A stretch of 64,000 bases of DNA from Halanaerobacter jeridensis (GTDB taxonomy: Bacteria > Bacillota > Halanaerobiia > Halobacteroidales > Halobacteroidaceae): NCBI RefSeq assembly GCF_016908315.1, contig NZ_JAFBDQ010000007.1, positions 111,422-175,421 on the forward strand. Direction: 5' to 3'. This document shows positions 7,898 to 17,014 of the stretch, piece after piece. The notes beneath the pieces were generated by a model. That model was not told the DNA's origin. It was given only the letters and a program-made list of their open reading frames with translations, and searched no databases. The translations under genes and the position numbers were made by a program. Within the stretch, counting starts at the first letter, position 1, and the number at the start of each line of letters is the position of its first letter.

Positions 7898-9187
7898 TTG
7901 CTATGGTTGTTTTTAGGCACTTTATTTTTCTTCGTGTTTTTAGGTATTCCTGTTGCTTTTAGCTTAGGATTATCTAATTTGATAATTATGTCTGCTATGG
8001 ATTTTGATTTTATAATTTTAGCTAAAAAAATGATATCTGGAATTAATAATTTTCCCCTATTGGCAATTCCATTTTTTATGTTTGTAGGAAAAGTAATGAA
8101 CACAGGGGGGATAGCTAAAAGACTAGTAAGGTTTGCAGATTCTTTAGTTGGTTTTATTACTGGGGGATTAGGACACGTTAATATTTTAGCTAGTATGTTC
8201 TTTGGTGGTATTTCTGGTTCAGCGATTGCTGATACTGCAGCAATTGGTGGATTGCTAATTCCACCTATGGTAGAAGAAGATTATCCTCCTAAATATTCAG
8301 GAGCAATTACTGCTTCTTCAGCTGTAATAGGAATTATTATTCCCCCTAGTATTCCTTTTATTTTGTATGGGATTACAACTAATACTTCAATTGCTGGATT
8401 ATTTATGGGTGGAATAATTCCAGGAATTATTGTGGGAACTGCTTTAATGTTTACTACTTATGTTACGACTAAGAAGAATAATTATGGTAATGCAGAAGCT
8501 ACTGCTAATAAAAGTTTTAGTATTGAAGAATTAATTTCTAGCTTCAAAGAAGCAAGTTTAGCTTTATTGTTGCCATTATTAATTGTAGGAGGGATTTTGG
8601 GAGGAATATTTACTGCTACAGAAGCAGGAGCAATCGCAGTTGTTTTGGCTTTGATTTTAGCAATGGGAGTTTATAAAGAAATTGAATTTAATGATTTGCC
8701 AGATTTGTTATTAGAAACAGCTAAGGTTACAGCAACTGTATTATTTTTATGTGGAATGGCAATGGTAACAGCTTGGTTATTAACAACTGCTAGAGTTCCT
8801 TATCAATTAGCTAATTTAATTACTAGTATTGCTAATAATCAAATAGCAATTATGTTAATGATCAATGTATTATTATTAACAGTAGGTTGTGTTATGGATT
8901 TAACTCCAGCTTTATTAATTTTAGCTCCGATTCTATTACCTGTAGTAAAGCAACTTGGAATTAGTCCAATTTATTTTGGGGTTATTATGTGTATTAATTT
9001 AGGAATTGGTTTGATAACTCCACCAGTAGGGACAGTACTTTATGTTGCATGTGGCGTAGCTGATGTGAAAATGGAAGAACTAGTTAAATCTATATTACCA
9101 TTTTTAATTACTTTATTAGCTATATTAATTTTATTAATTGTTTTCCCACAATTAGTAATGTTTATTCCTAATTTAGTAATGGGATAA
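7898..9187 (+). CDS. dctM: TRAP transporter large permease subunit DctM
   Basis: About 429 residues with a dozen hydrophobic segments. Family signatures include FPLLAIPFFMFVGKVMNTGG, GGISGSAIADTAAIGGL and GIIIPPSIPFILYG. TTG 7898 is chosen because GAGGAGG lies at 7881-7887; a GTG at 7877 overlaps the dctQ stop and the ribosome binding site. This is the ion-coupled channel of the transporter. The order P-Q-M is standard. Confidence 0.87.
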   Translation: MLWLFLGTLFFFVFLGIPVAFSLGLSNLIIMSAMDFDFIILAKKMISGINNFPLLAIPFFMFVGKVMNTGGIAKRLVRFADSLVGFITGGLGHVNILASMFFGGISGSAIADTAAIGGLLIPPMVEEDYPPKYSGAITASSAVIGIIIPPSIPFILYGITTNTSIAGLFMGGIIPGIIVGTALMFTTYVTTKKNNYGNAEATANKSFSIEELISSFKEASLALLLPLLIVGGILGGIFTATEAGAIAVVLALILAMGVYKEIEFNDLPDLLLETAKVTATVLFLCGMAMVTAWLLTTARVPYQLANLITSIANNQIAIMLMINVLLLTVGCVMDLTPALLILAPILLPVVKQLGISPIYFGVIMCINLGIGLITPPVGTVLYVACGVADVKMEELVKSILPFLITLLAILILLIVFPQLVMFIPNLVMG

Positions 9188-9206
9188 ATTGGGAAGGAGG
9201 ATTATT

Positions 9207-10103
9207 ATGAGAAAATTAGAGGGGGTAATTCCCCCAATGGTCACTTTATTTAATAATAATAAAGAAATTGATTGGACTGCTAATCGTAATTTAGTGAATT
9301 ATTTAATTAAGAAAGGAATAGATGGAATATTTGTTTTAGGAAGTTTGGGTGAATTTACTCATTTGACTGTAACGGAGCGTAAAAAGTATATAAAGTTTAT
9401 TGTAGAGGAAGTTAATAATAGAGTTCCTGTTTTAGTAGGGGTGGGCCATACTTCTACTGATATAGCAATTGAGTTAAGTAAAGATGCTCAGAATGTAGGA
9501 GCAGATTATTTAGTAGTAGTAACTCCTTATTATTGGGAATTAGATGATGAAGCTATTATAAATCACTATCAAAAAGTTGCTGAAGCAACTGATCTACCAA
9601 TCATTATTTATAATTATCCAGATTTAACAGGTATAAATATGGGAATAAATGTGATTAAAAAAATTGTTGCAAGAAATGATAATGTAGTGGGAATTAAAGA
9701 TACTATAGATAGTTTAACTCATATTCATAAATTAATTAATAAAATTAAAACTAGAGAAGATGATTTTAGTGTATTAGTAGGCTTAGATAATTATTTCCTA
9801 TCTGGTTTAATTGCAGGAGCAGATGGAATGATTGGTGGGAGTGCTAATTTTATCCCTAGGTTAGGAAAAGAAATTTTTGAGAATTTTCAGTCTGGAAAAT
9901 TAGAAGAGGCAGCTAAAAAACAACAAAAAATTAATATATTAAGTAATATTTATAGTCTAGCTAATCCTCCAATTTCTATAGTAAAAGAAGCTATTAATTT
10001 AAAAACTCCTTTAAATGTGTCTAATATAGTTCGAAGCCCAGCACTAAAAAGGGATTTGTTTGCTAAGAATAAATTAGAAGAGTTATTATTAGAAAATAAA
10101 TGA
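9207..10103 (+). CDS. DapA/N-acetylneuraminate lyase family aldolase (probable 2-keto-3-deoxy sugar acid aldolase)
   Basis: 298 residues from ATG 9207 after GGAAGGAGG. It is a class I (beta/alpha)8 lyase of the DHDPS/NAL superfamily. It has the phosphate/carboxylate loop LGSLGEF, the YNYP segment with the catalytic Tyr, and the Schiff-base Lys in VVGIKDT. The loop reads GSLGE instead of the GTTGE usual in lysine-pathway DapA. Operon context (TRAP system, KDG kinase, KDPG aldolase, galactonate dehydratase) argues for cleavage of a 2-keto-3-deoxy acid to pyruvate plus an aldehyde. A dehydratase role is also known in this superfamily and cannot be excluded. Confidence 0.8.
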   Translation: MRKLEGVIPPMVTLFNNNKEIDWTANRNLVNYLIKKGIDGIFVLGSLGEFTHLTVTERKKYIKFIVEEVNNRVPVLVGVGHTSTDIAIELSKDAQNVGADYLVVVTPYYWELDDEAIINHYQKVAEATDLPIIIYNYPDLTGINMGINVIKKIVARNDNVVGIKDTIDSLTHIHKLINKIKTREDDFSVLVGLDNYFLSGLIAGADGMIGGSANFIPRLGKEIFENFQSGKLEEAAKKQQKINILSNIYSLANPPISIVKEAINLKTPLNVSNIVRSPALKRDLFAKNKLEELLLENK

Positions 10104-10116
10104 AGGGTGTAAATTT

Positions 10117-11553
10117 ATGATTGCAATAGGTGCAGACCATGCTGGATTTAAATTAAAGGAATTAATAAAAGATTATTTTGATCGAAAACAAATTGTTTAT
10201 CAAGATTTTGGTACTTTTGATGATGAAAGGGTGGATAGTGTTGATATTGCCAAAACTGTTTGTGAAAAAATAAGAAATGAAGATTACAATAAAGGGATTT
10301 TGATTTGTGGTACAGGGATTGGCATGTCAATTACTGCTAATAAGATTCCTGGTATTCGTGCAGCGTTAGTAGAGAATGTATATTCTGCTAGAACAAGTAA
10401 AAGACATAATGATGCTAATGTTATTTGTATTGGAGCTAGGGTTTCTGGTTTTTCTTTAGTAAAAGAAATGATAAATTGCTGGCTGCAGGCAGATTTTGAT
10501 GCACAAACAAGACGAATTCGCAGAAAGAATAAGATTCAATCTCTTGAACAGGAATATAATAAGGAGGAGTTCATAATGTCTAAATTTAAAGTGATGGTTA
10601 CGGATTATGAATATGAAACTTTAGAGTATGAAGAAAAAATATTAAAAGAGATTGATGCTGAATTTCTGAAGGCTCAAGCTAGAACTCAAGAAGAAGTTAT
10701 AGAAGCAGCGCCAAAAGATGTAGATGGTTTATTAGTGCAGTATGCTCAAATTGGAGAAGAAGTATTTAAAGCTTTACCACAGTTAAAAGTTGTAGCTAGA
10801 TATGGAATAGGGGTAGATACAGTAGATTTAGAAGCAGCAACTGATCATGGAGTAAATGTTGTTAACGTTGCAGAATATTGTCAAGATGAAGTATCTGATC
10901 AAGCTCTGTCTTTACTATTAGCTTGTGCTAGAAAAACAGTATTATTGAATAATGACGTTAAGAGTGGGAATTGGGATTTCAGTATTGCAAAGCCAATTTA
11001 TCGTTTGCGAGATAGAACTTTAGGAATTGTTGGTTTTGGTAAAATCCCACGTAAATTAGCAGATAAGGCTACAGCTTTAGGATTAGAATTATTAGTTCAT
11101 GACCCTTTTGTAGAAAAAGAAGTAACAGAAAAATATGATGTAGAATTAGTTGAATTAGATAAATTAATGAAAAAGTCAGATTTTATATCAATTCATGTAC
11201 CTTTAAATGAGAACACAAAACATATGATTAGTACTAAAGAATTTGAGTTAATGAAAGAATCATCCTTTATTATTAATACCGCTAGAGGAGCAGTAATAGA
11301 TGAGGAGGCATTAATTGCAGCTTTAAAAGATAATGAGTTAGCTGGAGCTGCTTTAGATGTAACAGAGCAAGAGCCAATTACAAAGGATAACCCATTGTTA
11401 GAAATGGATAATGTAATTATAACTCCACATGTTGGCTGGTATTCGGAGGATGCACAAATTGAATTACAGACTAGAGCTGCTGAAGGGGTTGCTGACGTGT
11501 TGATGGGGAATAAACCTAAATATTTAGTAAATCAAGAGGTATTAGAAAAATAG
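10117..11553 (+). CDS. RpiB/LacAB-like sugar-phosphate isomerase joined in frame to a D-2-hydroxyacid dehydrogenase
   Basis: One 478-codon frame covers two enzymes that are normally separate. Residues 1-153 are RpiB-like: IAIGADHAGFKLK, LICGTGIGMSI with the active-site Cys, and SARTSKRHNDANV. Residues 154-478 are a CtBP/phosphoglycerate-dehydrogenase-like enzyme with NAD-binding GIVGFGKIPRKLA and catalytic Arg (NTARGAVIDEEAL), Glu (EQEPI) and His (TPHVGW). The junction is the translation of an intact ribosome binding site (AAGGAGG, 10561-10567) before ATG 10576. The dehydrogenase can therefore probably also be made alone, and the lost stop may be recent or a sequencing error. The isomerase would act on sugar phosphates; the dehydrogenase substrate is unknown. 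Confidence 0.8.
   Translation: MIAIGADHAGFKLKELIKDYFDRKQIVYQDFGTFDDERVDSVDIAKTVCEKIRNEDYNKGILICGTGIGMSITANKIPGIRAALVENVYSARTSKRHNDANVICIGARVSGFSLVKEMINCWLQADFDAQTRRIRRKNKIQSLEQEYNKEEFIMSKFKVMVTDYEYETLEYEEKILKEIDAEFLKAQARTQEEVIEAAPKDVDGLLVQYAQIGEEVFKALPQLKVVARYGIGVDTVDLEAATDHGVNVVNVAEYCQDEVSDQALSLLLACARKTVLLNNDVKSGNWDFSIAKPIYRLRDRTLGIVGFGKIPRKLADKATALGLELLVHDPFVEKEVTEKYDVELVELDKLMKKSDFISIHVPLNENTKHMISTKEFELMKESSFIINTARGAVIDEEALIAALKDNELAGAALDVTEQEPITKDNPLLEMDNVIITPHVGWYSEDAQIELQTRAAEGVADVLMGNKPKYLVNQEVLEK
10576..11553 (+). CDS. Internal start: stand-alone D-isomer-specific 2-hydroxyacid dehydrogenase
   Basis: ATG 10576 lies 8 bases after AAGGAGG and would give a 325-residue protein of normal family length, starting MSKFKVMVTDYEYETLEYEE. 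It has a split catalytic domain (about 1-105 and 290-325) around a Rossmann domain (about 110-285). The dinucleotide motif reads GFGKIPRK where relatives usually have GFGxIGR. This entry lies inside the fused frame and records the likely ancestral gene. Confidence 0.7.
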   Translation: MSKFKVMVTDYEYETLEYEEKILKEIDAEFLKAQARTQEEVIEAAPKDVDGLLVQYAQIGEEVFKALPQLKVVARYGIGVDTVDLEAATDHGVNVVNVAEYCQDEVSDQALSLLLACARKTVLLNNDVKSGNWDFSIAKPIYRLRDRTLGIVGFGKIPRKLADKATALGLELLVHDPFVEKEVTEKYDVELVELDKLMKKSDFISIHVPLNENTKHMISTKEFELMKESSFIINTARGAVIDEEALIAALKDNELAGAALDVTEQEPITKDNPLLEMDNVIITPHVGWYSEDAQIELQTRAAEGVADVLMGNKPKYLVNQEVLEK

Positions 11554-11614
11554 ATTAGTAGAATTACAGAAAAATTATAACTTTAGATAACTAATAAAAC
11601 CAAGGAGGGATATT

Positions 11615-12565
11615 GTGTTAGATGTAGTTACTTTTGGTGAAACGATGGTAATGATGAATCCAGTAGAATCTGGAAATCTAAAATATATTTATGATTATAA
11701 GAAGCAGTTAGGAGGGGCCGAAAGTAATTTTGCTATTAGTTTATCTAGATTAGGGCACCAAGTAGGTTGGTTTAGTAAGTTGGGCAAAGACCCGCATGGT
11801 GAATATATTAAATCTTTTATTCAAGGTGAAGGAGTAGATACCTCTCAAGTTAAATTCACTTCTCAGGCACCAACCGGCTTATTTTTTAAAGAAAGAAAGG
11901 AACTGGGCGAAAGCAATGTTTATTATTACAGACATAATTCAGCAGCTAGTAAGATGAAGCCAGAAGATTTATCAGAGGAATATATTAGTCAGGCTAAATA
12001 TTTACATTTAACAGGAATTACACCAGCATTAAGTGATTCTTGTTATAAAACGATTTTGGAAGCAATTAATATAGCTAAAGAAAATAATGTTAATATTTCT
12101 TTCGATCCTAATCTACGTTTAAAACTATGGAGTAAAGAAAAAATGAATGAAGTAATGCTAGATTTATTTGAAAAAGTAGATATTGTATTACCTGGTATCG
12201 AAGAAGGAGAAATTTTATTAGGTACAGATAACCCCACTGAAATAGCTGATGAAATTTTAGATTTAGGTGCTGAAATTGTGGTAGTTAAATTAGGAGCAGA
12301 AGGGGCTTTAGTTGCTAATAAGAATAATAAAGAGAAAGTAGCAGGCTACAACGTCGAAAAAGTTGTAGATCCAATCGGAGCAGGAGATGGTTTTGCAGCT
12401 GGATTTATTTCGGCTCAATTAAGAGGAAAAGATTTAGTAGAATCTACTAAATTAGCAAATGCAGTAGGAGCATTTGCTACTACAGTTATTGGAGACGTAG
12501 AGGGTTTGCCTACTAGAGAAGAGGTCGAAATATTTACTGGAAAAAAAGATGTTATTAATAGGTAA
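11615..12565 (+). CDS. kdgK: PfkB-family 2-keto-3-deoxygluconate (or -galactonate) kinase
   Basis: 316 residues from GTG 11615 after AAGGAGGGATATT. Ribokinase-fold landmarks are FGETMVMMNP at the N terminus, QLGGAESNFAISLSRLG (sugar-binding GG), and DPIGAGDGFAAGFISA with the catalytic Asp and anion hole. The YYYRHNSAASKM stretch is typical of KDG kinases. It phosphorylates 2-keto-3-deoxy acids for the aldolase encoded next. Choice between the gluconate and galactonate epimer cannot be made from sequence alone. Confidence 0.85.
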   Translation: MLDVVTFGETMVMMNPVESGNLKYIYDYKKQLGGAESNFAISLSRLGHQVGWFSKLGKDPHGEYIKSFIQGEGVDTSQVKFTSQAPTGLFFKERKELGESNVYYYRHNSAASKMKPEDLSEEYISQAKYLHLTGITPALSDSCYKTILEAINIAKENNVNISFDPNLRLKLWSKEKMNEVMLDLFEKVDIVLPGIEEGEILLGTDNPTEIADEILDLGAEIVVVKLGAEGALVANKNNKEKVAGYNVEKVVDPIGAGDGFAAGFISAQLRGKDLVESTKLANAVGAFATTVIGDVEGLPTREEVEIFTGKKDVINR

Positions 12566-12581
12566 TAAAAGGGGGGGTAAA

Positions 12582-13229
12582 ATGAGAAAAGAACGGACTT
12601 TAAAAAAAATAACTGATAGCGGAGTGGTAGCAGTAATTAGAGGTATGGAAGCTGATAAAGTAGTTAATGTAGTTGATGCATTATTAGAAGGAGGAGTAAA
12701 AGCTTTAGAAATAACTTTGAATACAGATGGGGCTATAGATTTAATTGAAGAAATAACAAATAGAGTAGAGGACACAGAAGCTATTGTGGGAGCGGGAACA
12801 GTATTAGATGGTGAGACAGCTAGAGCTGCTATTTTAGCTGGAGCTGAATTTGTATTTGCTCCTAATTTAAATCAAGATGTAATCGAAGTTTGTAATCGTT
12901 ATGGCAAATTAGTTATTCCAGGAGTTATGACGCCAACTGAAATTGTTAATGCTTATGAATCTGGAGCGGATTTAGTAAAAGTATTTCCAGCAGGAGTTAT
13001 GTCTCCTGAATATATAAAAAGTATTAAAGGTCCTTTAGACCATATTCCTATGATGCCTACAGGAGGGGTTAGTTTAGATAATGCAGAAGACTTTATTAAA
13101 GCTGGAGTAGAAGCCCTTGGAGTTGGAGGAGCACTAATGAATGAAGCAGCTATAAAAAATAAAAATTATGAAGTTATAACTGAAAAAGCTAAACAATTAA
13201 CTAAAGTTGTAGAAGATGCTAGAAAATAA
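12582..13229 (+). CDS. eda: KDPG/KHG-type aldolase (Eda/DgoA family)
   Basis: 215 residues from ATG 12582 after GGGGGGG; an earlier in-frame ATG at 12549 lies inside kdgK and would add the translated ribosome binding site. Class I aldolase landmarks are ALEITLNT (catalytic Glu), GAGTVLD, VIPGVMTPTE and DLVKVFPAG with the Schiff-base Lys. It splits 2-keto-3-deoxy-6-phosphogluconate, or the galactonate analogue, into pyruvate and glyceraldehyde-3-phosphate. It starts 17 bases after kdgK, so the two are co-transcribed. Confidence 0.9.
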   Translation: MRKERTLKKITDSGVVAVIRGMEADKVVNVVDALLEGGVKALEITLNTDGAIDLIEEITNRVEDTEAIVGAGTVLDGETARAAILAGAEFVFAPNLNQDVIEVCNRYGKLVIPGVMTPTEIVNAYESGADLVKVFPAGVMSPEYIKSIKGPLDHIPMMPTGGVSLDNAEDFIKAGVEALGVGGALMNEAAIKNKNYEVITEKAKQLTKVVEDARK

Positions 13230-13268
13230 TTATCTAAAGAGATATAGATTTAAAAGGAGCGGATTAAT

Positions 13269-13718
13269 ATGATTACTGATAGTTTAAGTAATGCTTCATG
13301 TTATTACGAGATTAATGAAAGATTGGAAAAAGCATTTGAATTTCTAGAAGAGAATGATTTTTCAAAGTGGAAAGATGGAAAATATGAAATAGATAATGAT
13401 GATATATTTGCTATAGTAGACTCTTATCAAACTAAACCTCAAGAAGAGGGGGTATGGGAGGCACATCGTGAATATATTGATATTCAATATATTAGCGAGG
13501 GAACGGAGTTAATAGGTTATTCTAATATAGATACAATGAATCTTAATGAATATGATAAAAATAATGATTTCTTAACATTTGAAGGTGCTGGAGATTTTTT
13601 TAGAGTTAAACCAGGGAATTTTGTAGTTTTCATGCCACAAGATGTCCATATGCCTGCTATTAATATTAATGATAGTCAAAATGTAAAAAAAGTAATTATT
13701 AAAGTTAAAATTAATTAG
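13269..13718 (+). CDS. YhcH/YjgK/YiaL family protein
   Basis: 149 residues from ATG 13269 after AAAGGAGCGG. The family pattern is visible in [38 protein letters not shown] and KKVIIKVKI, a cupin-like fold with metal-binding His and Glu. Members occur in sialic acid, gulonate and hexuronate operons and are thought to act on sugar anomers or open forms. The precise reaction here is unknown. Confidence 0.8.
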   Translation: MITDSLSNASCYYEINERLEKAFEFLEENDFSKWKDGKYEIDNDDIFAIVDSYQTKPQEEGVWEAHREYIDIQYISEGTELIGYSNIDTMNLNEYDKNNDFLTFEGAGDFFRVKPGNFVVFMPQDVHMPAININDSQNVKKVIIKVKIN

Positions 13719-13744
13719 TTAGAAATTTAAAAGTGGTGATAAAT

Positions 13745-14893
13745 ATGAAAATTACTAATCTAGAAACTTTTATTCTTCCTCCACGCTGGTTATTTTTAAA
13801 GATAGAAACGGATGAAGGTATTAGTGGTTGGGGAGAACCAATAGTTGAGGGAAGAGCTAAAACAGTAGAAACTGCTGTGGAAGAATTAAGTGATTATTTA
13901 CTTGACCAGGATCCATTGAGAATAGAAGATCATTGGCAGGTTTTATACCGAGGGGGTTTTTATCGTGGCGGGCCAATTTTAATGAGTGCTATTGCGGGAA
14001 TTGATCAAGCCCTATGGGATATTAAAGGTAAATATTATGATGCTTCTATTCATGAACTGTTGGGTGGAGCTTGTCGAGATTCAATTAAAGTTTATTCTTG
14101 GATTGGTGGTAATAGACCGAGTAATGTGGGGGAAGAAGCTAAAAAAAGAGCTGAATCAGGGTTTACTGCTATAAAGATGAATGCAACGCAAGAATTACAA
14201 TATATTGATTCTAATAAAAAGTTAGAAGCAGTAGTAAATAGAGTTGCTGCAGTGCGAGAGACAGTAGGAAAAGATTTTGGTATTGGAATTGATTTTCATG
14301 GGCGAGTTCACAAAGCAATGGCTAAAACATTAGCTAAAGAATTAGAAGCTTATAATCCAATGTTTATTGAAGAACCTGTATTACCTCAAAATAATGATGC
14401 CCTAGAGGAAATTTCTAAGCAGAGTAAAATTCCTATTGCTACTGGCGAAAGAATGTTTTCCCGTTGGGATTTTAAAGATCTATTGGCTTCTGGTTATGTA
14501 GATGTTATTCAACCAGATCTCTCTCATGCTGGAGGTATTACAGAATGTAAAAAAATAGCTTCTATGGCTGAGGCTTATGATGTTGCAGTAGCTTTTCACT
14601 GTCCTTTGGGGCCAATTGCTTTGGCATCTTGTTTACAAGTAGATGCAACAGCACACAATGCTTATATTCAAGAGCAAAGTTTAGGTATACATTATAATCA
14701 AGATAGTGATATATTAGATTATTTAGTTGATCCATCTGTATTTGATTATCAAGATGGATATGTAGATATTCCCCAAGGTCCGGGCTTAGGAATTGAAATT
14801 GATGAAAAACAGGTACGAAAAAAATCAGAGCAAGGACATAATTGGAAGAATCCAGTTTGGAGACATGATGATGGCACAGTGGCAGAATGGTAA
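13745..14893 (+). CDS. dgoD: D-galactonate dehydratase
   Basis: 382 residues from ATG 13745 after GTGGTGA, the same length as the Escherichia coli enzyme as I recall it; an upstream GTG at 13733 is not needed. It is an enolase-superfamily protein of the mandelate racemase subgroup. Near-identical blocks to DgoD are [79 protein letters not shown] and [13 protein letters not shown]. Metal ligands are the Asp, Glu and Glu of DFHGR, EEPV and GERM. It converts D-galactonate to 2-keto-3-deoxygalactonate, giving the substrate for the kinase and aldolases in the same operon. Confidence 0.92.
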   Translation: MKITNLETFILPPRWLFLKIETDEGISGWGEPIVEGRAKTVETAVEELSDYLLDQDPLRIEDHWQVLYRGGFYRGGPILMSAIAGIDQALWDIKGKYYDASIHELLGGACRDSIKVYSWIGGNRPSNVGEEAKKRAESGFTAIKMNATQELQYIDSNKKLEAVVNRVAAVRETVGKDFGIGIDFHGRVHKAMAKTLAKELEAYNPMFIEEPVLPQNNDALEEISKQSKIPIATGERMFSRWDFKDLLASGYVDVIQPDLSHAGGITECKKIASMAEAYDVAVAFHCPLGPIALASCLQVDATAHNAYIQEQSLGIHYNQDSDILDYLVDPSVFDYQDGYVDIPQGPGLGIEIDEKQVRKKSEQGHNWKNPVWRHDDGTVAEW

Positions 14894-14917
14894 CAAGATA
14901 TAAAAAGGGGTGAAAAT

Positions 14918-16639
14918 ATGTTAAAGAGCCAAAAATTGAGAAAAGTAGGAGTTGAAATAGACCCTTTAAGAATGGGAGCAGGTTGGGATAGAGAAGATTT
15001 ATCTAAACCGCAAATTTTAGTAGATAGCACTTATGGAGAAAGTCATCCAGGTAGTTTTCATCTAGATAGAGTAGTTGATGAAATAGCTCATGGGGTAGAG
15101 AATGTAGGTGCTAGACCAGCTCAGTTTACAGTAACTGATATCTGTGATGGAATTGCTCAAGGTCATGATGGAATGAACTATTCTTTAGTTTCTCGAGAAA
15201 CTATTGCTAATATGGTTGAAATTCATGCGTTAGGTCATCCTTATGATGGAGTTATATTTAGTTCTTCTTGCGATAAAGCTATTCCCGCTCATTTAATGGC
15301 GGCAGCGAGAGTAGATATGCCAACTATTCATGTGCCGGGAGGAACAATGAGTCCAGGGGAAGATGGTTTGACTTTAGAACAGATAGGTACTTATGCTGCC
15401 AAATTAGAGCGAGGAGAAATTACGGAGGAAGAATTTCAAGAGTACCAGAGGGAAGCTTGTCCAAATTGTGGTTCTTGTCAATTTATGGGGACTGCTAATA
15501 CTATGCAAGTGGTTTCCGAAGCTTTAGGTTTAGCTTTACCTGGCTCAGCTTTGGCCCCAACAAAAGATGAGGTACTTGATAATTTAGCAAAACGGGCAGG
15601 AGAAGGAATTTTGAATTTAGTCGAAGAAGATATTAGACCAAGTGATATTTTAACTAAAAAATCATTTGAGAATGCAATTATGCTTCATGCAGCAATTGCT
15701 GGCTCTACAAATGTTTTATTACATATCCCAGCTATAGCTTATGAAGCAGGTATTGAAATTGAAGCAGAATTGTTTGATGAAATTCATAATCGGACTCCTT
15801 ATTTGGCTAATGTAATACCAAGTGGGGAACATGCTTGTGAGGCTTTATGGTATGCTGGAGGTGTTCCAGCATTGATGGAAGAAATAAAAGACTTATTACA
15901 TTTAGACCAAATGACAGTAACAGGTAAAACTATAGGAGAAAATTTAGAAGAATTAAGGAAAAAAGGATTTATTGAAAATTGTCGTTCTAAATTTAAAGAG
16001 AATTATTCGGTGGAAATAAGAGATGTCTTAAAGAGTAGAGAAAATCCTATTTCTGAGGCAGGTGCAGTAGCAATTTTAAAGGGGAATCTAGCTCCAGAAG
16101 GTGCTGTGGTTAAACATTCTGCAGTAGCTCAGGAAATGCATGATCATGTTGGTCCAGCTCGTGTTTTTGATTGTGAAGAAAATGCAAGAGATGCAATTAT
16201 GAATCAAGATATTGAACCAGGTGATGTTATCTTCATTCGTTATGAAGGGCCAAAAGGAACGGGAATGCCTGAAATGTTTTATACCACAGAGGCAATTGCA
16301 TCTGACCCTGAGTTAGTGTCTACTACTGCTTTGATTACGGACGGACGTTATTCTGGAGCTACTAGAGGACCAGCAATTGGTCATGTTTCCCCTGAGGCTG
16401 CTAATGGTGGACCAATTGCTTTAGTAAAAGAGGGGGATTTAATTAAAATTAATATTCCAGAACGTAAATTAGAAATTGTAGGAATCAATGGAAAGAAGAA
16501 ATCAGCTGATGAAATTAAAGAAGTATTGGAAACTAGAAAAGAAGAATGGAAGAAGCCAGATGTAGGAGCAGAAAAAGGAGTTTTATCTCAGTATGCTAAG
16601 TTAGCTACTTCTCCAATGAAAGGTGGTTACATGAAGTAA
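14918..16639 (+). CDS. IlvD/Edd-family dehydratase, probably for a sugar acid
   Basis: 573 residues from ATG 14918 after AAAAGGGGTG. Features of the Fe-S dehydratase family are SSSCDKAIPAHLMAAARV (cluster Cys and Lys), ACPNCGSCQFMGTANTMQ (second cluster Cys), AIAGSTNVLLHIPAIA and TDGRYSGATRGPAIGHVSPEA. Biosynthetic IlvD and sugar-acid dehydratases share these motifs. Its place at the end of a sugar-acid operon, with no branched-chain amino acid genes nearby, favours an aldonate substrate such as gluconate, xylonate or arabinonate. The exact acid cannot be read from the sequence. A terminator follows at 16661. Confidence 0.82.
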   Translation: MLKSQKLRKVGVEIDPLRMGAGWDREDLSKPQILVDSTYGESHPGSFHLDRVVDEIAHGVENVGARPAQFTVTDICDGIAQGHDGMNYSLVSRETIANMVEIHALGHPYDGVIFSSSCDKAIPAHLMAAARVDMPTIHVPGGTMSPGEDGLTLEQIGTYAAKLERGEITEEEFQEYQREACPNCGSCQFMGTANTMQVVSEALGLALPGSALAPTKDEVLDNLAKRAGEGILNLVEEDIRPSDILTKKSFENAIMLHAAIAGSTNVLLHIPAIAYEAGIEIEAELFDEIHNRTPYLANVIPSGEHACEALWYAGGVPALMEEIKDLLHLDQMTVTGKTIGENLEELRKKGFIENCRSKFKENYSVEIRDVLKSRENPISEAGAVAILKGNLAPEGAVVKHSAVAQEMHDHVGPARVFDCEENARDAIMNQDIEPGDVIFIRYEGPKGTGMPEMFYTTEAIASDPELVSTTALITDGRYSGATRGPAIGHVSPEAANGGPIALVKEGDLIKINIPERKLEIVGINGKKKSADEIKEVLETRKEEWKKPDVGAEKGVLSQYAKLATSPMKGGYMK

Positions 16640-16660
16640 CTTTAATCCATTCCATTTTTT

Positions 16661-16688
16661 AACTGCGGCATTTGCCGCAGTTCTTTTT
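16661..16688 (+). terminator. Operon terminator after the IlvD/Edd gene
   Basis: AACTGCGGC pairs with GCCGCAGTT around an ATTT loop, followed by CTTTTTGT. It closes the long sugar-acid operon. Confidence 0.85.
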
Positions 16689-16689
16689 G

Positions 16690-16812
16690 TGTGCTTTGTA
16701 ATCTATGCGTATAGTAGGTGTAAGTCCTATCTATTCTGGAAGAATGGATAATATGGTTGAGATATTGGGGCACTTACAGACGAAACTGGTGGGCTTCCCG
16801 CCGGTTTTTTTA
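16690..16812 (+). ncRNA. Possible structured RNA or intron remnant ending in a terminator
   Basis: GTGCTTTGTAATC starts a stretch without an ORF. It contains GTAGGTGTAAGTCCTAT, which folds as a short hairpin and resembles the GGTGTAAGTCC element seen in group II intron domain I. A GC-rich hairpin follows: AAACTGGTGGG with CCCGCCGGTTT (G-U pairs allowed, 16783-16806) and a run of T. A small RNA with its own terminator or a decayed group II intron end are both possible. There is no reverse transcriptase. Low confidence in identity; the terminator itself is clear. Confidence 0.35.
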
Positions 16813-17014
16813 ATTTAATAAAGAAATGGTAGGAGATTGGTTTGTCGTCATCTTTACACTGAGATTGTTGCTTCCTATTTATTTTAGGGGAACTATTTTT
16901 TGTAAAATGCTATATTTTCAATATATTAGAAATAGGGCAGGAACTTGTATTAGTATATAGAAGAATAAAATTAGAAGGAAAAGTTTTAAATTACTCAAAT
17001 GAGGAGGAAAATAT

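Noticed and set aside
16713..16730. GGTGTAAGTCC resembling part of a cobalamin riboswitch
   Set aside because: The remaining conserved boxes are absent and the downstream gene is spoVS, behind a terminator.
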